Assembly (NCBI GenBank): GCA_029959085.1
Contig: JARWIR010000008.1
Coordinates: forward strand, 1,550,001-1,614,000
Source: Nemophila menziesii
Lineage: Eukaryota > Streptophyta > Magnoliopsida > Boraginales > Hydrophyllaceae
DNA: 64,000 nt
Direction: 5' to 3'
The notes under the pieces were generated by a model. It searched no databases, was not told where the DNA came from, and saw nothing but the letters and a program-made list of their open reading frames with translations. The translations under genes were made by a program, and so were the position numbers. This document shows, in pieces, positions 1-11,380 of this stretch. Numbering within the stretch: the stretch's first letter is position 1; each line of letters opens with the position of its first letter.

Positions 1-86
1 AAGCTAAAATCAACCTATAAACTAATAATTAAGCCTAAAATGATGTCTCAGAAGTATATTTTATTATAAAAAATGAGGAGACATCA
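1..86 (-). mobile_element. LTR start fragment (element I), minus strand
   Basis: The right edge reads GAGGAGACATCA, which on the minus strand is the LTR start TGATGTCTCCTC. The inner arm GATGTCTC lies about 40 bp inside, as in the other LTRs of this window. Only the first ~86 bp of U3 is in view. It abuts a plus-strand LTR end at 87, so a minus-strand element or solo LTR has inserted into that older LTR. Confidence 0.75.
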
Positions 87-420
87 GATTACATGCTATT
101 GACTCAAGCTATATTCTCATACTACTTCTTCTTCCGTGTTTAATTTTCTGTCTTTACTTTCGTAGTTTAATTGAGTTTAATTGAAAACCAAATAAATATC
201 TATTTGTCTTTACTTTTCTTGTGTTTTAATTGTTCTAGCTTTAATTATTTGCACTTGATTATTGCATAAGATTCCCCTAACTTTCGTAGCCTCTGCGGAA
301 CGAATCTTACTTATTTTCTAAAACTTGCATACGATCTGTATACTTGCAGAACCGTGCCAGTCTAGGGTGATTATTTGCATCTAATTTATACATCTTTTTA
401 TCACACCCTAGGTCCCACCA
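87..420 (+). mobile_element. 3' end of a Ty3/gypsy LTR (element H), plus strand
   Basis: The sequence is collinear with the last ~330 bp of the LTRs of element C, including the CTTGCATAC...CTTGCAG stretch and the terminal ATCACACCCTAGG...CCACCA. It starts abruptly where LTR I ends and stops at 420, where the reverse transcriptase frame of element A resumes on the other strand. I read it as the downstream LTR of an element inserted in the RT gene of A, with the rest outside the window. Confidence 0.7.
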
Positions 421-2181
421 AAGACATTCGTTAGTAAAGTTAAAAGGAGTATCATTTTCAAGTAAAGAACAAAGCGGTTTAGCGATCTTGGAGAAATCTT
501 TAATAAATCTTCGATAAAATACTGCGTGACCCAAGAAGTTTCTCACTCCTTTTATAGAAACTGGAGGTGGTAATGTTTTGATAACTTCAATTTTAGCACG
601 ATCAACCTCCATTCCTGCCTTCGAAACTTTATGTCCCAACACAATTCCATCTTGAATTATGAAGTGGCATTTTTCCCAATTAAGCACAAGATCTTTTTCT
701 TTACATCTCACAAGGACTTTCTCAAGATTATTCAAAAAATCATCAAAACTATCTCCAAATATCGAAAAATCATCCATAAAAACCTCCAAGTATTTATCAA
801 TCATGTCCCAAAATATAGCAATCATGCACCTCTGGAACGTGGCAGGTGCATTACATAAACCAAACAACATCCTTCTATAAGCAAAAGTGCCAAACGGACA
901 AGTAAACGTTGTTTTGTATTGATCAAGGGGATCCACACAAATCTGATTATAACCCGAATATCCGTCAAGGAAACAATTATACTCTCTCCCTGCGAGTTTA
1001 TCTAGCATCTGATCAATGAATGGTAGCGGGAAGTGATCTTTCTTTGTAGCTTTGTTGAGTCTTCGTTAGTCCATGCATACTCGCCACCCCACAACTGTTC
1101 TTGATGGTATAGCTTCACCTTGATCATTAAGGATGGTAGTGATACCTCCTTTCTTTGGAACACATTGCACTGGACTAACCCAATCACTGCTGGCAATTGG
1201 ATAAATAATTCCTGCGTCTAATAACTTGATAACTTCCTTCATAACCACCTCTTTCATAGCTGGCATGAGCCTTCTTTGTCCCTCTATAGATCGCCCACCT
1301 TCGTTCTCAAGAATGATTTTGTGTTTGCAAACGGACGGACTAATTCCCTTAATGTTGGCAATAGTCCATCCGATTGCTTCTTTGTTAGCCCGAAGTACAC
1401 GAAGGAGCTTCCCCTCTTGAGGACCTGAAAGGTTAGCAGAAATAATAACAGGCAAAGTTTTGTTCGTACCTAAATATGCATAGCGTAGATGATCGGGAAG
1501 CGGTTTTTCTTCGAGAACAGGTGGACATATTATGGATGGTTTCTTTATAGGTTCAATGTCACCCGATTCTCGAAGTAGTTCTCGTATATTTGATCCTAAT
1601 GCAGCAACTTCTTCAGGGGGAATCTCGTTTTCCTTTTGTGATTCAAGTGTTAAGGCCTCGTCGAGATCATCATCTAAACTTGCTTCATTGAAGACTTCTT
1701 GTGTAATTTTTCCGATGACATCTATTTTGAAACATTCATCTTTCGAATTTGGTAACTTCATAGCCTTAAACACATTGAATCGTACCTGTTCGTCTTGTAC
1801 CCTCATGATTAACTCACCATTCTTAACATCTATTAGTGTACACCCCGTGGCTAAGAATGGTATACCCAAGATGATGGGGATATTCTTATCTGCGTCGTAG
1901 TCAAGAATAATAAAATCACAAGGAAAAATAAAACTACCAGCTTTAACTAAAACATCATCAATTTTACCTACTGGTCGGGAGAGAGAGCGATCCGCCATTT
2001 GTAATACCACAGATGTGGGTACTACCTCTCCTATGTTAAGCTTCTCGAACAGGGATCTTGGCATGAGATTGATACTCGTGCCTAAATCACATAATGCTTT
2101 CCCGGTCCAATTATCTCCAATGCCAATGGGAATTGTAAAACTTCCGGGATCTTCTAGCTTCGGTGGTAACTTCTTTGGCAT
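421..2181 (-). pseudogene. Protease-reverse transcriptase of element A (broken)
   Basis: One frame runs from 2181 to 421 with a single stop codon at 1066-1068. The N-terminal part is a retropepsin-like aspartic protease with the active-site motif DLGTSINLMP and later ILGIPFLATG. The C-terminal part is a reverse transcriptase with FLDGYSGYNQI, FGTFAYRRMLFGLCNAPATF, the catalytic FMDDF box and FLGHAVFYRRFI. The frame ends where plus-strand LTR H begins, so the RT thumb/connection, RNase H and integrase are missing. A frameshift near 2160-2181 separates it from the upstream gag linker. Known role of the family: Gag-Pol processing and cDNA synthesis in virus-like particles. It is not functional as it stands. 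Confidence 0.88.
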
Positions 2182-2184
2182 ATA

Positions 2185-3846
2185 GCACTACACTCCAGAC
2201 GCAATTCAATTGTTTCCCCAGTTTCTATACTCCGTTTGTTTGAAAGAATGACCTTCATGAATTTTAGATATTTCGGCATTCTTTTGAGAGCTTCAACAAA
2301 CGGCATATTAATCTCTAACTTGCTCACCATGTCAACGAACTTCTTGAATTCCAGGTCATTGTCCTTTTTTCTGACACGTGAAGGGTATGCTGGTGGAGGG
2401 CGTGTATTAAGTTCCACTGAATTTTTTGTTTTTTCAGGTGTCTTGGCTTGGACACTCTTTGGTTCAACTACCTCTTCTACTGTATATTCTGTTGTTTCTT
2501 CTCCCCCTTTCTGGAATAGGGATTGGTTCTGGTCTTGGTGGAGGTAGTTGTTTTCAACTTCGCAACTCAACTGCATGACAAGAATCATCTCGAGGAGCAA
2601 TAGTATCACTTGGGAGCTTCCCTTTCAGCCTGTTTTGCAATGTACTCACCATATTTGATAAAGTATACTCGAGTTTCTTGATTACCTTTTGTTGGGCTTG
2701 AATTTTCTGTTGGCTACGACTCATATTGTTTTCAATTGCTTGCATTAATTTAGCCATACTTGAATTCAAGATCAAGGTTTGTTCCTTCTTTTCAAGTCGC
2801 ATTGATTGTTTTGGTGGTTCTTTCTTTGTTTCTTGACAAGCTTTATCAACAATGGGCACCTTTTTCTGAATAGGTTGTGGTGGATAATAGGATTGAGGTT
2901 GGGGTTGATGATAAACTTCTTGATTTCTTACCCAACTTCTTTGTTGTGGAGGTTGTTGATAATTAGCGTAGCTTTCTTGTGGATAACCTATAGAATACAG
3001 TTATCTTGAGAATGTGTAATGGAAGCTGAGGCTGGATTATTCATACACCTTTCCCACACATGATTTCTTGATCCACAACCAGGACAAGAAGGTATTGTAC
3101 GTACTAAATTTACCTAAGCAATTGTTCGAGCTTGTTCTTGCAGTTCTTCGAGTTGTTGGCTCAATTCTTTAAGCTTCAGAGATTCTGAAGTGTCTTCTTT
3201 TTCTGGTTTCCTTGGCCAACTTCTCTCGTTCTCAAGAATTTTCTCCATACAAATTTCGGCTTCTTCAGGATCTAGTAACACAAAACCTTTGTTTCCTAAC
3301 GCGTCTGCTTTTGCCCTTGACTTGCTATTAAGTCCTCCATAGAACAAGGTTAGATAATATTCCTGTGATGATTTATGGTATGGACATCTCGCCTTCTTTT
3401 CATTAAATCGTAACCATGCTTCACCCAAACTTTCTCTGTCTTCTTGTATAAAATGTTCAAGCTCCAACATATCTTTTAATCGTCTACTAACTGGATAGAA
3501 TTGGTCTAGGAATCTTGATTGAAGCTTATCCCAATCTGGAATGACATGAGGATATTGGGAATCGTACCAATTGCTTGCACCTCCGGTCAAGAAGAACTGG
3601 AACATCATGTAATACACCTGTTCCCTAGTAACTCCTTTTACGATATAAGCATCACAGATTTGCATAAATTTCTGAATATATCGGACCAGATCTTGGTGTG
3701 CAGCACCGCTAAATAGTTCATGAGTTGCAAATTAGGTTAACATCCCTGGATCAGGCTTAAATTTAGCGGCTTGGATTTCTGGAGTGCGGATTCCTCGTGG
3801 TTGCACTCTAAATTTGATGGGTAACTCAAGTCTCCTTGGATTCTCC
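2185..3846 (-). pseudogene. Gag of element A (broken)
   Basis: The likely start ATG is at 3846-3848 (MENPRRLELPIKF). A stop lies in the following PDPGMLT segment. The retrotransposon Gag core (ASNWYDSQYPHVIPDWDKL, RFLDQFYP, ESLGEAWLRFNEKKARCP, LFYGGL) is open at 3665-3114. A second stop precedes a CCHC zinc knuckle (CPGCGSRNHVWERC, about 3040-3095). A charged, proline-rich linker follows in two shifted frames (2859-2554 and 2609-2154). Gag would form the capsid and bind RNA. The two stops and two frameshifts show that this copy is dead. Confidence 0.82.
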
Positions 3847-3944
3847 ATCTGTAACTATAAAACAAAAAATAAAAAGACAAAAGCGTAAAATAGAACTAAC
3901 TGAAATAAAAGCACAAGATAAATGCACAAGGACTAACGATGTAG

Positions 3945-3962
3945 TCCCCGACAGCGGCGCCA
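3945..3962 (-). other. Primer binding site of element A
   Basis: On the minus strand it reads TGGCGCCGCTGTCGGGGA, six bases after the LTR end. It is close to the complement of the 3' end of plant tRNA-Asp (two mismatches), the usual primer of Athila/Tat-type Ty3/gypsy elements. Confidence 0.82.
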
Positions 3963-3967
3963 AAACT

Positions 3968-5479
3968 TGGTGTTTCCTAGGGTGTGATAAAAAGATGTAT
4001 AAATTAGATGCAAATAAATACCCTAGAATGAGCACTGTTCTGCAAGTATACAGATCGTGTGCAAGTTTTAATGATTAAGTAAGATTCGTTCCGCAGAGAC
4101 TACGAAGGTTATGGGAATCTTTTGCAATAATCAAGTGCAAATATAAAAAGCTAGAACAAATAAAACGCAGAAAAAGTAAAGACAAATAGATTTTTATTTG
4201 GTTTTTAATTAACTAATATTAAGCTAAGAAAGTAAAGACAGAAATTTAAATGCAAGAGAAGAAGCAGTATGAGAAGATAGCTTGAGTCAATAGCATGTAA
4301 TCCCCACTAGTTTTGCCGTTCTAAACATGTAAGGGTGAACTATGTAGTATTTCAATAATCGGTTCCAATTGCGCTAGGTAGTTTTAAATAGGATTTACCT
4401 GTGTCAATAAGGAGTCCTAAGCAAACGATTCCTGCAATTGGTAAATAGCAATACACTAAACCATGGTGATTATCTAGTTAGGTTGATTTGTCAAATCTAA
4501 ACCGAATACTAGACGTTATGTGCTAAACAAGTAATTAAACACCGTTGTCGATGGTGACCTAACTACTAGATGGAAATTCTATATGGGCGCGCTTCCACAA
4601 GAACACAGAATATAAATCCAAACACATAAACAGAGAATAAAAACAATAATTCAATATAAAACATAAAATTCCCAAATTAGATAGATGTCAACTAAAACTA
4701 GGGTTAATACATATATGCTAAAAACTCAAGCTAATAGAAATTTAGTTCATACTAATGGAAGAAATGAAAGAAATTACAAATTCAAAGGTTGAAGATGACA
4801 TTATTGATGCACAGCTCCTTCCAGACTTCTCTTCTTGTGTTGTAAGATTCCTCTTGGCTTAAGGTTTAACCAAGGATGATTTTCTAGTGTTCAGAGGCTG
4901 TATTTATAGTGTATAGGTTGACCTAATCGTTTTCTTGAAGGAAAAGGTAATCATTGGGCTCCTAGTCCAACTCAAATTCGTAGCCCAAAAACATGGAATC
5001 AGCCCCGTTTTTGTTTTGGTCCTAGCAGCTTCAATACTCATCCGATTAACGCGTATGAGTAGTCGAAATTCATCGTCTCGGAAAGATCTTCAACTTTATT
5101 CTTGACAGTTTCTTCATATTCGTCACCTATGTTGAGATATAAGCTGATTTGTGGTCGTCGGTGCAGAAATTCAGATATATGACAGCTTTTCCTTTTCCAT
5201 ATTTTTAGCTTTTACTTCCTTGTCTTCAATTCTCATGTTTACCTTCTTTCCTTTAGCTCTTTGAACCAACTTGGACTCTAATTAATTACCATATATCTCT
5301 AAAGGTTCACACTACATAAATAATTAAACCCAATATGCTCTAAAAATAATAAATAATCAATTCAAGACCCAAAATGGGAAAGTGTACTAAATCATGCAAA
5401 TTTCGAACTATAAACTAATAAATACGTCTAAAATGATGTCTCAGAAATAGATTTTATTATCACAAATGAGGAGATATCA
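3968..5479 (-). mobile_element. 5' LTR of element A (1512 bp)
   Basis: On the minus strand the LTR starts TGATATCTCCTC at 5479 and ends ...CTAGGAAACACCA at 3968. An inverted arm (GAGACATCA) lies ~45 bases inside the start. A TATA-like TATAAATA lies near 4910. The layout matches LTR B and the LTRs of C. Confidence 0.88.
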
Positions 5480-6780
5480 TCAACTCACCATTCTCAACAT
5501 CTATTAGTGTACGCCCCGTGGCTAAGAATGGTCTACCCAAGATGATGGGGACATTCTTATCCGCGTCGTAGTCAAGAATAATAAAATCACAAGGAAAAAT
5601 AAAAGTACCAGCTTTAACTAAAACATCTTCAATTTTACCTACTGGTCGGGAGAGAGAGCGATTCACCATTTGTAATACCACAGATGTGGGTACCACCTCT
5701 CCTACGTTAAGCTTCTCGAACAGGGATCTTGGCATGAGATTGATACTCGTGCCTAAATCACATAATGCTTTCCCGGTCCAACTGTCTCCAATGACAATGG
5801 GAATAGTAAAACTTCTGGGATCTTCTAGCTTCGGTGGTAACTTGTTTTGACATATAGCACTACACTCCACAGGTAACCCAATTGTTTCCCCAGTTTCTAT
5901 ACTTCGTTTGTTAGAGAGAATGTCCTTCATGAATTTTAGATATTTCGGCATTCTCTTGAGAGCTTCAACAAACGGAATATTAATCTCTAACTTGCTCACC
6001 ATGTCAACAAACTTCTTGAATTCCAGGTCATTGTCCTTTTTTCTGAGACGTGAAGGGTATGGTGGTGGAGGGCGTGAGTTAAGTTCCACTGATATTTTGG
6101 TTTTTTCAGGTGTCTTGGGTTGGACACTCTTTGGTTCAACTACCTCTTCTACTGTATCTTCTGTTGTTTCTTCTCCCCCCTTTTCTGGAATAGGGGTTGA
6201 TTCTGGTTCTGGTCTTGGTGGAGGTAGTTGTTTTCCACTTCGCAACTCAACTGCATGACAAGAATCATCTCGAGGAGCAATAGTATCGCTTGGGAGTTGC
6301 CCTTTCGGCCTGTTTTGCGATGTACTCGCCATATGTGATAGAGTATGCTCGAGTTTCTTGATTACCTTTTGCTGGGCTTGAATTTTTTGTTGGCTACGAC
6401 TCATATTGTTTTCAATTGCTTGCATCAGTTTAGCCATACTCGAATTCAAGCTCAAGGTTTGTTCTTTCTTTGCCAGTTGCGTTGATTGTTTTGGTGGTTC
6501 TTGATAAGCTTTTTCAACAACGGGCACCTTTTTATGAATAGGTTGTGGTGGATAGTAAGGTAGAGGTTGGGGTTGATGATAAGTTTCTTGATTTTTGACC
6601 CAACTTCTTTGTTGTGAAGGTTGTTGATAATTAGCGTAGCTTTCTTGTGGGTAACCATTAGAATAATAGTTATCTTGAGGATATTTAATGGAAGCTGAGG
6701 CTGGATTATTCATACACCTTTCCCACACATGATTTCTTGATCCACAACCAGGACACGAAGGTATTGTACGTACTAAATTT
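5480..6780 (-). pseudogene. Gag zinc knuckle-linker-protease of element B (truncated)
   Basis: An open frame of about 420 codons runs from the CCHC knuckle (CPGCGSRNHVWERC, ~6710-6765) through a Gln/Pro-rich stretch, an acidic linker (EKGGEETTEDTVEEVV) and the aspartic protease (ALCDLGTSINLMPRSLF, PIILGRPFLATG). Its last codons (after ENGELM) are read from LTR A, so the C-terminus is an artefact of the insertion. This is the longest undamaged coding stretch of the A/B pair. Confidence 0.85.
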
Positions 6781-7517
6781 ACCTGAGAAATTGTTCGAGC
6801 TTGTTCTTGTAGTTCTTCGAGTTGTTAAGCCAATTCTTTGAGCTTCAAAGATTCTGAAGTGTCTTCTTTTTCTGGTTCCTTTCGCCAACTTCTCTCGTTC
6901 TCAAGAATTCTCTCCATACAAATTTCGGCTTCTTCCAAATCTAGTAACACAAAACTTTTGTTTCCTAACGCATCTGCTTTTTCCCTTGACTTGCTATTAA
7001 GTCCTCCATAGAACAAGGTTAAATCATATTCCGGCGATGAATTACGGTATGGACATCTCGCCTTCTTTTCATTAAATCGTAACCATGCTTCACCCAAACT
7101 TTCTCTGTCTTCCTGTATAAATTGTTCAAGCTCCAACATATCTTTTAATCGTCTACTAACTGGATAGAATTGGTCTAGGAATCTTGATTGAAGCTTATCC
7201 TAATCTGGAATGACATGAGGATATTGGGTATCGTACTAATTGCTTGCACCTCCGGTCAAGAAGAACTGGAACATCACATAATACACATGTTCCCTAGTAA
7301 CTCCTCTTACGATATAAGCATCGCAGATTTGCATGAATTTCTGAATATATCAGATCGGATCTTGTTGTGCAGCACCGCTAAATAGTCCATGAGTTGCAAA
7401 TTGTGTTAACATCCCTGGATCAGGCCTAAATTTAGCGGCTTGGATTTCTGGAGCGCGGATTCTACATGGTTGCACTCTAAATTCGATGGGTAACTCAAGT
7501 CTCCTTGGATTCTCCAT
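6781..7517 (-). pseudogene. Gag core of element B (broken)
   Basis: The start ATG is at 7515-7517 (MENPRRLELPI). The frame has several stops (around the DQDPI, GASN and VIPD positions). Then 7139-6825 is open with LEQFIQEDRESLGEAWLRF, KKARCPYRN and LFYGGLNSKS. The domain is the Ty3/gypsy Gag capsid family. A further stop in the QLEELQEQ coiled segment separates it from the zinc knuckle. It differs from the A copy at scattered sites, so the two are separate insertions and not a local duplication. Confidence 0.82.
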
Positions 7518-7620
7518 CTGTAACTATCTATAAAACAAAAAAAAACTAAACGACAAAAGCGTAAAATAGAACTAACTGAAATAAAAGCACAAGATATATG
7601 CACAAGGACTAACGATGTAG

Positions 7621-7638
7621 TCCCCGACAGCGGCGCCA
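7621..7638 (-). other. Primer binding site of element B
   Basis: The minus strand reads TGGCGCCGCTGTCGGGGA six bases after the LTR end, identical to that of element A. Confidence 0.82.
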
Positions 7639-7644
7639 AAAACT

Positions 7645-9152
7645 TGGTGTTTCCTAGGGTGTGATAAAAAGATGTATATATTAGATGCAAATAAATACCC
7701 TAAGCTGGCACGGTTCTGCAAGTATACAGATCGTATGCAAGTTTTAATAAATTAGTAAGATTCGTTCCGCAGAGACTACGAAGGTTAGGGGGATCTTATG
7801 CAAAAATCTAGTGCAAGTATAAAAAGCTAGAACAAATAAAACGCAGAAAAATAAAAGACAAATAGATTTCTATTTGATTTTTAATTAACTAAATTTAACT
7901 AATAAAGTAAAGACAGAAAATCAATGCAAGAGAAGAAGTTAGTATGAGAGTTTAGCTTGAGTAAATAGCATGTAATCCCCACTAGTTTTGCCGTTCTAAA
8001 CATGTAAGGGTGAATTATGTAATATTTCAATAATCGGTTCCAATTGCGCTAGGTATTTTTAAATAGGGTTTACCTGTGTCAATAAGGAATCCTAAGCAAA
8101 CTGTTCCTACAATTGGTAAAATAGCAATACACTAAACCATGGTGATTATCTAGTTAGGTTGATTTTTCAGATCTAAACCGTTTACTAGACGTTATGTGCT
8201 AAACATGTAATTAAACACCGTTGTCAATGGTGACCTAACTACTAGATGGTAATTCAATATGGTCGCGATCCACAAGAACACAGAATATAAATCCAAACAC
8301 ATAAACAGAGAATAAAAACTATAATTCAATTTAAAACATAGAATTCCCAAATTAGATAGATGTCAATCAAAACTAGGGTTCATACATATATGCTAAAACT
8401 AAAGCTAATAGAAATTTAGTTCATACTAATGAAAGAAAAGAAAGAAATTACAAATTCAAAGGTAGAAGATGACATTATTGATGCACGACTCCTTCCAGAC
8501 TTCTTTTCTTGTGTTGTAAGCTACCTCTAGGCTTAAGGTTTAACCAAGGATGATTTTCTAATGATAAGAGGCTGTATTTATAGTGTATAGGTTGACCTAG
8601 TTCGTTTTCTTGAAGGAGAAGGTATGTAGTGGACTCCTAACCCAACTCAAATTCGTAGCCCAAAAATATGCAATCAGCCCCGTTTTTGTTTTGGTCCTAG
8701 CAGCTTCAATACTCATCCGTTTGACGCGTATGAGTAGTCGAAATTCATCGTTTCGGAAAGATCTTAAACTTTGCTCTTGACCGTTTCTCCAAATTCCTTA
8801 CCGTTTTGTAAGATATAAGCTTATTTGTGGTCGTAGGTGCAGAAATTTAGATTTAAGGCAGCTTTTCCTTTTACATATTTTTAACTTTTACTTCCTTATC
8901 TTCAATTCTCATGTTTATCTTCTTTCCTTTAGCTCTTTGAACCAACTTGGACTCTAATTAATTACCATATATCTCTAAAGCTTCACACTAAATAAATAAT
9001 TAAACCCAATATGCTCTAATAATAAATAATCAATTCAAGACCCAAAATAGGAAAGTGTACTAAATCATGAGAAAATCGACCTATAAACTAATAAATACGC
9101 CTAAAATGATGTCTCGGAATTAGATTTTATTATCACAAATGAGGAGACGTCA
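7645..9152 (-). mobile_element. 5' LTR of element B (1508 bp)
   Basis: On the minus strand it starts TGACGTCTCCTC at 9152 and ends ...AAACACCA at 7645. The U3 and R regions align with LTR A throughout. It directly abuts element G at 9153. Confidence 0.88.
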
Positions 9153-9155
9153 AAA

Positions 9156-9600
9156 ATGTTGGGTTCGAAGCTTGTAAGGCTATTTGCCTTGAAATTGAAG
9201 AAGAACAAAAGGAAGTACCACATGCTGCCGTTAGTGCCGTGGAGATTCCGAGTACTGAAGAAGAACCAACCAAGTCTAGCCCCGTGGAATCTGACTGTTC
9301 TGAGGTTGATGTGGAGGAAGATTCAGAAAAATCCGAATTTATACAGCTTCTGAAAGATATGCAAGAGGAGATTGGATCGGTGATGGATTATCAAGCTGAG
9401 CTGGCTAAAAAGAAAGAGGAGGAAGCCTCAGAGGAGGAACCAAGAGTTGAAGTTGAAGTTGCCCCTGCTATGTAAGAAGAGAAAGAAGAAGAGAAGGTGG
9501 AACCGCAACCTGTAGTTCAAACAATGTCATCAACTATTCCTCATACAAATCCTAAGGATGACACTGAACTCAAGGCATTTTAGAGGCGTATACACCTGAA
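9156..9600 (+). pseudogene. Gag-like acidic segment of element G
   Basis: Short, frame-broken reading frames encode a Glu/Lys-rich stretch (FIQLLKDMQEEIGSV, KKKEEEASEEEPRVEV) interrupted by stops near 9473 and 9580. Element E has a segment of similar composition and position (34173-34928). No capsid core or zinc knuckle is recognisable, so calling it gag rests on position alone. Confidence 0.5.
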
Positions 9601-9615
9601 AATATCAACGCCCAA

Positions 9616-10470
9616 ATGCTTGAGATTGCGAAGAAAGGGCTTACACCGCAACAAGTTTTTATGCAAGTTATTCCTGAGAAAGAAGCGAGTGTAGAAGTCC
9701 CAATAGAGAACTTGAGAGTCTCAAGAAGAAGTGAAAGAGAGTTACCAATAAAACTTAAAGATCCGGGAAGTTTTAACCTTCCTATTCAAATAAATGGTAT
9801 GCTCAAGGTGAAAGCTATGTACGATGTGGGTTCTGGTGTGAATCTTATGCCTAAGTCCGTGTTCGAGAGACTAGGACTTAAGAAATCAGAAAAAACTCCA
9901 GTGAAGTTGCAGTTCGCTGACAACTCAGTTACCAAGACATGGGGAACAGTGGAGGACGTTTTAGTCCGTGCAGGTAGTATCGCCATCCCTACTGACTTTG
10001 TTATACTTGAGTTTGATGTAGATAAGCAGGTTCCAATCATACTTGGACGGCCTTTCATGGCCACAAGTCAAAGTGTCATCAACTTCCAAGAAGGGACCAT
10101 TACCATTCATACAAAGAACGTATCCGAGACCTTCTATGTCTTGGGTAAGAAACCGAGGAAGTTAGATCCCACCGTTCCTGTCATCCACAGCCTTTCACAT
10201 CACAAAGTCTCTCCAGAGAAGATCCACTTAAAACCTGTGGATACTGAGCCAAACGTTGAGTTTGGGGTTGGCCATGAAGTACTATGGAAAGCTCACAAAC
10301 GTGAAAATAGACCACGTAGTTTCAAAGACCCGTGGATGGGACCATTCATTGTCACTAAGGTTGTTTCAGCCAAGGTGATAGAAATTCGACCCAAGAAGGG
10401 GATCAAGCGCAGATTAGTTGACGTTCATAGCCTAACTCGTTGTTGGGGAGGCTACATTCGCAAATCTTGA
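9616..10470 (+). CDS. Aspartic protease fused to integrase C-terminal tail (element G)
   Basis: This is an intact 284-codon frame. Residues ~40-175 form a retropepsin-like domain (KAMYDVGSGVNLMPKSVF, PIILGRPFMATSQSVINF); the active-site triplet reads DVG rather than the usual DTG or DLG. Residues ~215-280 look like the GPY/F module of a Ty3/gypsy integrase (FGVGHEVLWKA, DPWMGPFIVTKV, RRLVDVHSL). Everything normally between them (RT, RNase H, integrase core) is missing without breaking the frame. It is probably the product of an internal deletion kept in a non-autonomous lineage, since E has the same tail. It could be translated; activity is unknown. Confidence 0.72.
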   Translation: MLEIAKKGLTPQQVFMQVIPEKEASVEVPIENLRVSRRSERELPIKLKDPGSFNLPIQINGMLKVKAMYDVGSGVNLMPKSVFERLGLKKSEKTPVKLQFADNSVTKTWGTVEDVLVRAGSIAIPTDFVILEFDVDKQVPIILGRPFMATSQSVINFQEGTITIHTKNVSETFYVLGKKPRKLDPTVPVIHSLSHHKVSPEKIHLKPVDTEPNVEFGVGHEVLWKAHKRENRPRSFKDPWMGPFIVTKVVSAKVIEIRPKKGIKRRLVDVHSLTRCWGGYIRKS

Positions 10471-10699
10471 TAGAGGTAACGCGTCTAACTTTAAAAGACG
10501 TTAAATAAGAGTGATGTATGGGACACAACCCGCAATTTTTTTAAGTTTTTATGTCTTTTACGCTTTTAGTTTATGTTTAGTTTAGTTTTTTTTAGTTGAT
10601 ATTGCATATTTTAGAAAGGTATTAGTGTTTTTGATGCTTAGGTATTGGAGAAATCGAGTTCGGGAGGAGAAAACAAAATTTTTCGGAAAATTCAGACCT

Positions 10700-10945
10700 T
10701 CAGACCGGTATACCGCAGAGGAGAAAATTCGTAACACGGGTAGGAGACTCGGGTTTCTTGCCGAAAAGAAAAAAATCTAGACTTCAGGTCCGGTATACCG
10801 CGCCTCAGCCCCGGTATACCGCGAGACCAAAAACCCGTGACACGGGTAGAAGATTCGTGTTTTTTGCCGAGGATTAAAATTTCGAGGAACAGAAGGTCCG
10901 GTATACCAGACCATAGCCCCGGTATACCGCAGGTAGCCGCTGGAG
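10700..10945 (+). repeat. Paired CCGGTATACCG palindromes in element G
   Basis: The palindrome core occurs at 10705, 10790, 10811, 10898 and 10919. The last four form two pairs about 21 bp apart; the first is single. Related spacer text (ACACGGGTAG, TTTTGCCGA) lies between units. It sits between the pol remnant and the extra ORF. The same arrangement recurs in elements C, E and D. Confidence 0.85.
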
Positions 10946-11358
10946 AGAGAAAAAGTTGTGTTTTAAGCTTATAAAAGGAGGAGATTAGGTATTATTCGGA
11001 ATTTACAAATCCTTAAGCCTCTCTTTCTTCTCCAAACCTCTCCCAACTCCATTAAAGCTCATACAAACCTTCCCCAATCATCAAAACATTACCCAATCAT
11101 CATAAAAACACATCAAATCTTCTCTCCACATCATTACAAAGGAGATTCAAGCACCCATTCCTCACCAAACACATTAAGATTGAAGAATCAAAAGCCTAAA
11201 TATTCAAAATTCATCCTACAATTTCTTAAATCCATACCAATCCATCAAGAATTCACCTTACCCACATAGATATTCACCATCAATTCACCTTTCCTAAGCC
11301 AAATCAAGCTTGTTCAACCAAAAATTCAAAAGTTCAAATTTCATGAGTTGTTAAAGCT

Positions 11359-11373
11359 TTGAGTTGGGGGTCA
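11359..11373 (+). other. Polypurine-like tract upstream of the extra ORF (element G)
   Basis: The sequence TTTGAGTTGGGGGTC follows the palindrome AAAGCTTT and lies just before the extra ORF. It matches the polypurine tract at the 3' LTR of C and D. It might be an internal plus-strand priming site; this is inference. Confidence 0.5.
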
Positions 11374-11380
11374 ATTGAAG

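Larger units (their letters stand above)
421..5479 (-). mobile_element. Ty3/gypsy retrotransposon A, partial, minus strand
   Basis: Reading leftwards it has a 5' LTR (3968-5479), a primer binding site (3945-3962), gag (from 3846), a zinc knuckle, protease, and reverse transcriptase cut at 421 by LTR H. The gag type and tRNA-Asp-like primer site fit the non-chromovirus (Athila/Tat) branch, which is an inference. It is inserted in the protease region of element B: B coding sequence resumes directly at 5480. RNase H, integrase and the 3' LTR are not in view. Confidence 0.88.
5480..9152 (-). mobile_element. Ty3/gypsy retrotransposon B, 5' part, minus strand
   Basis: The order is 5' LTR (7645-9152), primer binding site (7621-7638), gag, zinc knuckle and protease, cut by element A at 5480. 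It is a close relative of A with the same gag, linker and protease words. It interrupts plus-strand element G, whose sequence resumes at 9153. The rest of pol and the 3' LTR lie left of the window. Confidence 0.88.

Noticed and set aside
1226..1900. Plus-strand frames over the protease gene of A
   Set aside because: They are the complementary strand of a clear minus-strand protease-RT reading frame.
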